The position numbers and the translations under genes are program-made. Of a stretch of DNA of 35,967 nt, positions 30,585-35,967 are shown one piece after another (the stretch's first letter is position 1; the number at the start of each line of letters is the position of its first letter). The notes under the pieces were generated by a model. That model had not been told where the DNA came from, searched no databases, and saw only the letters and a list, made by a program, of their open reading frames with translations. Source of the stretch: a virus; IMG/VR virus record IMGVR_UViG_3300029259_000663, positions 1 to 35,967 of that record, one strand, 5' to 3'.

Positions 30585-30712
30585 CCCGTGAACAAGTCCG
30601 GGCGGGGTCACTTCGGCTCGCCCGGCACACCGGATGGGCCGAGCGTGAAATCATGGCCATGCCGGTCAGTCGTTTCATCTGGTGGATAGAGGGCCTTCCG
30701 AAGAATGAGTAA
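30569..30712 (+). CDS. E' extension reached by -1 frameshift
   Basis: At the end of E the message contains GGTTTTTATTGG. A one-base step back at the T-run (30570-30575) moves from ...SVF-IG-stop to FYWLTREQVRAGSLRLARHT...RFIWWIEGLPKNE, ending at TAA 30712. This frame has no good start of its own, and its sequence matches the E'-type ending of P2-like phages. It overlaps the tape measure start at 30705. The fusion product would be about 140 residues. Frameshifting is known in P2; the slip site here is not the canonical heptamer. Confidence 0.7.
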   Translation, partial: GFYWLTREQVRAGSLRLARHTGWAEREIMAMPVSRFIWWIEGLPKNE

Positions 30713-33680
30713 AAACCAACGCCTAAACGCAACGATGACGATCGGTTCGGTTCTCGAGCAGTCGGTCAAGCGCAACATGGGCTTCCTAAAATCTGGTCTT
30801 TCCCAAGTCGGCGATGCGATCAAGGGTGTCGAGCGCCGGCAAAAGGAGCTCGATCGCCAGCGCAATGTTCTGCGAAAGCAGGGGCAGTCCGTTGAGCACC
30901 TCGATCGTGAGTATGAAAAGCTCGAGCGGACGCTTGTGGATCTGCGCCGCGCCCAGGAGCGATGGAACCGTGCGGCCGCAGCGTCGCGCCGGGTCGGCTC
31001 CACCTTCAGTAACATGGCATCCGGCATCGGCCGGAACGCGCGCCAGATCGCGATCGGTGCGACCTTGGCCGGTGGCGCGATCTTTGGCCTTGCCAATTCG
31101 ACAGCGGATCTCGGGGATAACGTCGCCAAGACGGCCGACAAGCTGGGGATCGGCCTGGGCGCGCTTCAGGAGCTGCGCTATGCGGCCGAGCGGTCAGGGG
31201 TTGCGACAGGTACCTTCGACGGCGCTTTGGAAAAAATGACCAAGAACATCGGTCTGGCGCTCGAGGGGACCGGGGCCCAGAAGGACGCGCTGGACGCTTT
31301 AGGGTTGTCAGCCGGCCAGCTCGCCAATCAGCTGCCGGAAGAGGCGCTGGCCTCGATCGCGGACAAGCTGCAGGGGGTAGAGACGCAGGCGGAAAAGGCA
31401 GCACTCGCAAACGATCTGTTCGGGCGATCGGGTATCGGTCTGCTCAACATGCTGAAGGACGGCTCTAAGGGACTGACGCGGCTGCGCGAGGATGCGCGGC
31501 GCACCGGCTATGTGCTGTCGGATCAGGCAGCGCGGGATGCCGAAGTGTTCAAGGACACGCTGCTGGATACTCAGCTGGTCATGTCCGGCCTGAAAAACAC
31601 GGTCGGTTCTGCACTGATGCCGGTGGTGACGCGCTCCATGCGCCGCATCGGCGACGCTCTGGTGGGTAACCGGGCTGAGGTGGAGCGGTGGGCCAACGGG
31701 TTTGCTGATAGCGCTGAGAGGGCGCTTCCGGTCATCGGCGAGATTGCGTCGGGCATCGGTGCGATCGGGTCCGTGGTCTGGTCGGTCACCGAAGGCACGG
31801 CCGATATGATTGGCGGCTGGGAAAACTTCGGGATGGTGGTCGGGGCGGTCCTGGCATCGCGCACGATCGTGCGTGTTGCCAAGTTTGGGGGCGCAGTGTT
31901 CAGCCTCGGCCGCGCCATGCTGTCTCTGGCCACAGCGTCGCCGATCGTCGTTGGGGCGATCCGGGCGATCGGGTCTGCCCTGGTCATGAACCCGATCGGG
32001 TCGGCAATAGCCGTCATCGCGGGCGGGGCCTATCTCATCTACCGCAATTGGGAGAGCGTCGCGCCCTGGTTCAAGGGTCTATGGGGCGATGCGAAGGGAT
32101 ATTTCCAAGGGTTCGGCAACTTCGTCGGTGGCGTCTTTTCCGGGGATATGGAGCGCGCCGAGAAGGGTGTTCGGGCGATGTGGGACGGCACCACGTCGTT
32201 CTTCGATCGGACCTTGAGCGGCATCGGTGCCGTATTCTCGGCGACCTATTCAAACCTCATTAAGCCAACCACGGATGCGATGGGGATCACGGGGCCAATC
32301 GAGGCCGCGTGGCGGCAGGTTGGCAGCGTGTTGGGGCCGGTGCTGTCCGATATCGGGTCTTACTACTCTGGCCTGGGCGATGTGGTCGCTGGTGCCTTTT
32401 CCGGGGATATGCAGCGCGCGTCCGATGGGCTCGGGCGGATGTGGAAGTCGGCGCAGTCTGTGATGGACGGGATCCTGGGCGGCATCGGCGACAGGTTCCG
32501 GTGGATCTATGACAATGTGATCAAGCCGGTGACCGATGCGATGGGGGTGACCGCGCCGATCGAGCGCGCCTGGTCAACCCTTTCCGGTGCAATCGACACG
32601 ACGCTCAGTGCGATCGGGTCCGTCTTCGACACGACCTGGTCTGGGCTGGTGAAGCCGGTCATCGATGGGCTGGCTGCGACCGGTGGCATCGGGGCAGCGT
32701 GGGAGGCGGTCAAAACCGCCATTGATCCTGTGCTGACCTGGATTGGCGACAAGTTCACCACGCTGATGACCTTGATCAAACCGGTGATCGAGGCGTTGAA
32801 GTGGGGATATGAGAACGCGCAGCGCGCCGGCAATGCGATCGGCTCGGCCGTAGGCTCTGCGGTGGCCTCGCGCGTTGAACCTGGCAAAGTCTCGGGGCTC
32901 GGCAACACGGCGTCAAATGACAACGCGGCACCGATGACAAGCTCGGCCGCAGAGAAGCTATACGGAATCAAACCGCAGAAGAACGCCTTGGGTGGACCCT
33001 TCCGTCCTGGCTGGCACCTGACCGGCGAGCTCGGTCCGGAGCTCAAGTTCGAGAACCGCTCGGGGTACGTGGCGAACAACCGCGCCATGCGCCAGCTTGC
33101 CGGCTATGCCGAGCGTGTCGGTTCTGTGTTCAGTCCGGCCGCGCGGTCGGTGAAAAAACAAGGTGCGCGTGTTCTGGATATGGTGCGCGGAAGCGGCGGG
33201 GTCGCGCGGCCGGTCAGCAATCGCGGTGTAATGCCTGATAATCTGGGCCGCGGCAGCCCGAGGGTAAGCATTCCAGCGCAGCCGGCACGTCGCAGCAGCT
33301 CGGCCGCGCGGCCGGTCAGCGGTGGAGGTGCCCGTGTCCTGGATAAACTGCGTCGCAGCAGCCCGCGGGTGGGTATTCCTGCGCAGCCGGCGCGGCGCAT
33401 TGGATCCGCTCCGCTCACCTCGAGTGAACGCGGTCAGTCGCGCCGTCCCGACGTGGACGGCATGATGGCGCGCATCGAGGCCGTATTCCCCCAGACGGCC
33501 GTGCCGGCACTGGCAGCAGCTCCTGCGCAGGCATCGCAAACCGTCACCAACCACTACACGATCAACGCGCCTGGGGCTGACGCTCATGAAGTCTTGCGGC
33601 TCCTGAAGCGTGAGGAACAACGCAACGCCGGCAACGGTCTATTCGATCGCGCGCCGGCCACGGGGCCGTTTGGGAGATAA
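30705..33680 (+). CDS. T: Tape measure protein (P2 T-like)
   Basis: The 991-residue protein sets tail length. It begins with a coiled coil (VERRQKELDRQRNVLRKQG...). A conserved front follows (TADLGDNVAKTADKLGIGLGALQELRYAAERSGV), then hydrophobic segments around residues 370-440 (IRAIGSALVMNPIGSAIAVIAGGAYLIY). The middle part has three related repeats containing IKPxTDAMGxTxPIExAW-like motifs (near residues 517, 605 and 649). The C-terminus has a LTGELGPELKFEN motif and two copies of a PRVxIPAQPARR segment. Overlaps E' at its start. Confidence 0.92.
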   Translation: MSKNQRLNATMTIGSVLEQSVKRNMGFLKSGLSQVGDAIKGVERRQKELDRQRNVLRKQGQSVEHLDREYEKLERTLVDLRRAQERWNRAAAASRRVGSTFSNMASGIGRNARQIAIGATLAGGAIFGLANSTADLGDNVAKTADKLGIGLGALQELRYAAERSGVATGTFDGALEKMTKNIGLALEGTGAQKDALDALGLSAGQLANQLPEEALASIADKLQGVETQAEKAALANDLFGRSGIGLLNMLKDGSKGLTRLREDARRTGYVLSDQAARDAEVFKDTLLDTQLVMSGLKNTVGSALMPVVTRSMRRIGDALVGNRAEVERWANGFADSAERALPVIGEIASGIGAIGSVVWSVTEGTADMIGGWENFGMVVGAVLASRTIVRVAKFGGAVFSLGRAMLSLATASPIVVGAIRAIGSALVMNPIGSAIAVIAGGAYLIYRNWESVAPWFKGLWGDAKGYFQGFGNFVGGVFSGDMERAEKGVRAMWDGTTSFFDRTLSGIGAVFSATYSNLIKPTTDAMGITGPIEAAWRQVGSVLGPVLSDIGSYYSGLGDVVAGAFSGDMQRASDGLGRMWKSAQSVMDGILGGIGDRFRWIYDNVIKPVTDAMGVTAPIERAWSTLSGAIDTTLSAIGSVFDTTWSGLVKPVIDGLAATGGIGAAWEAVKTAIDPVLTWIGDKFTTLMTLIKPVIEALKWGYENAQRAGNAIGSAVGSAVASRVEPGKVSGLGNTASNDNAAPMTSSAAEKLYGIKPQKNALGGPFRPGWHLTGELGPELKFENRSGYVANNRAMRQLAGYAERVGSVFSPAARSVKKQGARVLDMVRGSGGVARPVSNRGVMPDNLGRGSPRVSIPAQPARRSSSAARPVSGGGARVLDKLRRSSPRVGIPAQPARRIGSAPLTSSERGQSRRPDVDGMMARIEAVFPQTAVPALAAAPAQASQTVTNHYTINAPGADAHEVLRLLKREEQRNAGNGLFDRAPATGPFGR

Positions 33681-33682
33681 AG

Positions 33683-34096
33683 ATGGCAGAAGTCATGATG
33701 CAACTCGGGTTCTTCCAGTTCTCCCTGGATAACGCAGCCTACCAGCGGCTCAGTCGATCGGCTGAGTATCGGTGGGCCCGTCAGGCGCGGATCGGGACCA
33801 ATGATGCGCTGCAGTTCACCGGCCTGGGCCCCGAGACTGTGGAGCTCGAGGGCGTGATCTATCCCCATTTCAGGGGCGGGCTAAAGCAGATCGATAAGAT
33901 GCGCACACAGGCCAGCCTCGGGCTGCCACTGCCGTTGGTGTCTGGCATCGGTAAGGTGCTGGGCCTGTGGGTCGTGGAGGGCGTCACCGAGGGGCAGGAA
34001 GTCTTTGCCTCGCAGGGCATCCCGCATCGGCAAGAGTTTACAATGAGGATGGCAAGATATGACGGCGGTGTCCGATCTCTACTTCGTTTCTTCTGA
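33683..34096 (+). CDS. U: Tail protein U (P2 U-like)
   Basis: The 137-residue protein (MMQLGFFQFSLDNAAYQRLSRSAEYRWARQARIGTNDALQF) matches P2 gpU, with GLGPETVELEGVIYPHFRGGLKQIDKMR in the middle. It starts 2 nt after the tape measure stop. Its end overlaps the X gene by 38 nt in a different frame. Confidence 0.92.
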   Translation: MAEVMMQLGFFQFSLDNAAYQRLSRSAEYRWARQARIGTNDALQFTGLGPETVELEGVIYPHFRGGLKQIDKMRTQASLGLPLPLVSGIGKVLGLWVVEGVTEGQEVFASQGIPHRQEFTMRMARYDGGVRSLLRFF

Positions 34097-34283
34097 GGGC
34101 GATGTCCTGGATCAGGTCGTGGCCGCGCATTACGGGGACACTTTGGGCGGCAAGGTGGAGGCGGTTCTTGCCGCTAACCCTGGTCTGGGCGCGCTGGGCG
34201 CTGTGCTCGATCCTGGCATTCGGATCCTGTTGCCGGATTTGGACACCTCAGAACCTTCTGAAACGGCGCAGCTATGGGGCTGA
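34059..34283 (+). CDS. X: Tail protein X (LysM-like)
   Basis: The 74-residue protein is a single LysM-like domain (DVLDQVVAAHYGDTLGGKVEAVLAANPGLGALG), like P2 gpX. It has a GAGGA ribosome-binding site inside the U gene and overlaps D by 10 nt. It links U and D at the baseplate hub. Confidence 0.88.
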   Translation: MTAVSDLYFVSSEGDVLDQVVAAHYGDTLGGKVEAVLAANPGLGALGAVLDPGIRILLPDLDTSEPSETAQLWG

Positions 34284-35281
34284 TGGATTTCCGGCCGTTG
34301 GTCCAGGTCACGATCAACGGGGTGCCTCTGTCGGGGTTCGTGTTCTCGCAGCTGAGTTCGGTGCGCGTGTCCGACACGGCCGGCTTCATCTCCGATACTG
34401 CTGAGATTACTTTCGCCAATTCCTCGCCCCTGTCGCGCTTTGCCATGCCAGAGCCGGGGGCCGAGGTCGCGATCGCCCTGGGGTATCTCGGTGAATTCTT
34501 GCAGATGGGGCTCTATATCGCCGATGAGGTTGAGGAGAGCTCGCCACCTCGCATGATCACGGCCGTGTGCCGTGCCAAAGCCCAAGGCCAGACACAGAGC
34601 GGCTTTGCCCCGATCAGTCAGCAGAAGTCCCGGTCGTGGCCGGCCGGCATGACGCTGAAGGCAATCGCCACCACCATTGCAGGCGACAACGGGCTCGAGC
34701 CGGCCGTGACCGAGGCCGCGGGCTCTATCGTGCCTGGTCACATCGATCAGCTGGATGAAAGCGACCTGTCGGTTCTGACGCGGATTGCGGTGCTGCATGA
34801 TCTCATTGCGAAGCCGGCCGGAGGCGTTCTCTACGTCGGCCGCAGAGCAGAGGGGGTGAAAGCCTCAGGACAGCCAACGGCGACAGTGGTGCTGCAGGAG
34901 GCAGATGTAACCCGCTGGTCGATGCGCCGGGGGCTCAGCGAGGCAACCGGTACGATCATCGCCACCTATCGAGATCTCGAGCAGGCCGAGGATGTCGAGG
35001 TGAAGGTCGGGGATGCGGAGCCGGTGCGCCGGCTGCGTCAGCGGTTCCGTTCAGAGGAAGAAGCGCGCGCCGTCGCGACAGCCGAGTCGCGCCGTGCCGG
35101 CCGCGCAAAGGAGACGCTCGAGGTGGAGCTGCCCGGGAACCCCTCGATCGCGGCCGAGGGGCGCTTGATCCCGATTGGGTTCAGCGCGGCCGCATCCGGC
35201 GTATGGGTTGTGAAGACGGCGACCCATGAGGTCTCCGAGGGCGGCTATCGTACGATGGCCCAATGCGAGCGGCCGGAGTAG
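34274..35281 (+). CDS. D: Baseplate hub/late protein D (P2 D-like)
   Basis: The 335-residue protein starts MGLMDFRPLVQVTINGVPLSGF and continues with FISDTAEITFANSSPLSRFAMPEPGAEVAIALG, LKAIATTIAGDNGLEPAVT and LTRIAVLHDLIAKPAGG, all as in P2 gpD (gp27-like hub). Its stop TAG coincides with the beginning of copy 6 of the dispersed block. An ATG at 34283 is an alternative start. Confidence 0.92.
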   Translation: MGLMDFRPLVQVTINGVPLSGFVFSQLSSVRVSDTAGFISDTAEITFANSSPLSRFAMPEPGAEVAIALGYLGEFLQMGLYIADEVEESSPPRMITAVCRAKAQGQTQSGFAPISQQKSRSWPAGMTLKAIATTIAGDNGLEPAVTEAAGSIVPGHIDQLDESDLSVLTRIAVLHDLIAKPAGGVLYVGRRAEGVKASGQPTATVVLQEADVTRWSMRRGLSEATGTIIATYRDLEQAEDVEVKVGDAEPVRRLRQRFRSEEEARAVATAESRRAGRAKETLEVELPGNPSIAAEGRLIPIGFSAAASGVWVVKTATHEVSEGGYRTMAQCERPE

Positions 35282-35297
35282 GGAACCCGCCAGAGGC
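35280..35297 (+). repeat. Dispersed block, variant copy 6
   Basis: GGGAACCCGCCAGAGG: one C is added in the centre and the last A is a C, compared with the other five copies. It overlaps the TAG stop of the D gene and lies 59 nt before the next gene. GGGAACCC is itself palindromic. Confidence 0.7.
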
Positions 35298-35355
35298 ACA
35301 ATTTTGTCCACGCGGCCATCTTGGCTTGAAATGTCTGCACCTGGAGCCTGTCTGC

Positions 35356-35967
35356 ATGTCTGAAGAAGAAACCCCGCGCGCGGGGCTGATCAACTGGTCG
35401 GAGTGGCGAAAGGATGGCGGCAAGTTCTTCCGCATCACCGTCATCGGGGCCTTCGCCGCATGGGGCGGTGCCTATGTGCCCGTGGTCAATGAACTGGTGT
35501 TCTCGCCCTGGCGATTAGGCGACAAGGTGGATGCGAATACCCAGACGCTGTCGCATCTGGTCGAAGACGTCAAAGTTCTGCAGCGGCCGGATGTGATCTT
35601 CCGGATATCGCGATCTGATGTGTTGGGGCCCCGGTGCGGGGGCGGGCGAAGCTGCGCGATCGAGGTAGAGATTGAGCGGACCGAGGAGGGGCGAAACTGT
35701 CAAATCGTGCCTGGGAAAACGCGGTATTCCTTCCGCAACCCGCGGACCGATGCCAGCTTGTACGTTCGCCTCGATCGGCCCGTGCAAAGTCAAAATGTCG
35801 GGTCAAAGCCGGTCACGTTCCAGTATCAGGTGACCGCGCCGTATGGCTTGGAGCCCAACGCTGAGTTTTGCTTGGAGCCGCTCTATACGAGCTGCCCTGG
35901 TATGTCGGAGGGGGATGCGCCGATCCGGGCAAACCGCAGCTGCACGGCAGTGCCTGTTGAGCCTTAG
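35356..35967 (+). CDS. Membrane-anchored protein of unknown function
   Basis: From the ATG at 35356 (GGAG 9 nt upstream) the product is 203 residues and ends exactly with the window. A membrane segment is seen at about residues 24-45 (ITVIGAFAAWGGAYVPVVNELVF). Beyond it lies a mixed beta domain with several cysteines (RCGGGRSC, NCQIV, EFCLEPLYTSCPG), suggesting a periplasmic part with disulfides. I do not recognise the family. Position after the tail operon suggests a lysogenic-conversion or superinfection-related gene (inference). Confidence 0.6.
   Translation: MSEEETPRAGLINWSEWRKDGGKFFRITVIGAFAAWGGAYVPVVNELVFSPWRLGDKVDANTQTLSHLVEDVKVLQRPDVIFRISRSDVLGPRCGGGRSCAIEVEIERTEEGRNCQIVPGKTRYSFRNPRTDASLYVRLDRPVQSQNVGSKPVTFQYQVTAPYGLEPNAEFCLEPLYTSCPGMSEGDAPIRANRSCTAVPVEP

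Noticed and set aside
8323-35297. The 17-nt block as ECF-sigma promoter (GGAAC -35)
   Set aside because: GGAAC is present, but conservation continues through CCAGAGGA and no common -10 is found at the right distance in the six copies.
8323-35297. The 17-nt block as a ribosome-binding site (AGAGGA)
   Set aside because: The distance to the next start is 30-180 nt, too long for a Shine-Dalgarno sequence.
1-35967. CRISPR arrays, rRNA genes and complete tRNA genes
   Set aside because: No regularly spaced direct repeats with unique spacers and no RNA gene sequences were seen.

Overview
The window holds the left part of an integrated temperate phage from a GC-rich alphaproteobacterium, together with an adjoining AT-richer accessory (defence-type) segment. 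The host is probably of the Rhodobacteraceae/roseobacter type. That assignment is inferred from base composition, the style of the phage proteins and the IS3-family element; no rRNA or housekeeping gene is present to confirm it.

Layout. (1) 1-2113: a three-gene operon on the + strand: a STAS-like/HATPase protein, a small STAS-like protein and a single-pass membrane protein. (2) 2144-3436: an IS3-family insertion sequence with 15-bp perfect ends, no target duplication and a transposase broken by a 41-nt palindromic insert. (3) 3437-5292: a NACHT-type NTPase gene (-), with a remnant of a Cys-rich secreted protein gene after it and an intact homologue before it (5510-5788). (4) 5998-8662: the phage left operon (-): tyrosine integrase and small coupled genes, with a 379-nt gene-free stretch full of inverted repeats. 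(5) 8663-9281: immunity region with a repressor, a divergent Cro-like gene and recurring AATCCG hexamers. (6) 9282-12533: early rightward genes: DNA-binding proteins, a replication-initiator-like protein with iteron-like repeats inside the gene, a DUF1064-like nuclease and a Mor-like activator. One zinc-ribbon gene in this block faces the other way. (7) 12571-14019: lysis cassette (amidase with a C-terminal membrane segment, overlapping spanins), then a ParB-methyltransferase fusion. (8) 15565-23940: a lambda/HK97-type head (TerS, GpA-like TerL, gpW-like connector, portal, protease-capsid fusion, decoration, joining and tail-completion proteins). (9) 23933-35281: a P2-type contractile tail (V, W, J, I, fibre, sheath, tube, E/E', tape measure, U, X, D). 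(10) A membrane-anchored protein of unknown function ends exactly at the window edge. The right end of the prophage is not included.

How it works together. Repressor and Cro-like proteins choose lysogeny or lysis at the 9194-9281 operators. The replication and Mor-like genes would switch on the late block, which reads rightward with many ATGA/TGATG overlaps. The mosaic of a lambda-type head and a P2-type tail is typical of temperate myoviruses of this group.

The strongest unexplained signal is a 17-nt block, GGGGAACCGCCAGAGGA. It is exact at five phage positions and near-exact at a sixth, always in the same orientation. It sits at or close to the 3' end of a gene and 30-180 nt before the next rightward start. 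Where it is in frame it encodes Gly-Glu-Pro-Pro-Glu. The other main leads are the STAS/HATPase/membrane operon beside the NACHT gene, the capsid fusion with an internal ribosome-binding site, and the inverted-repeat cluster at 7556-7828.
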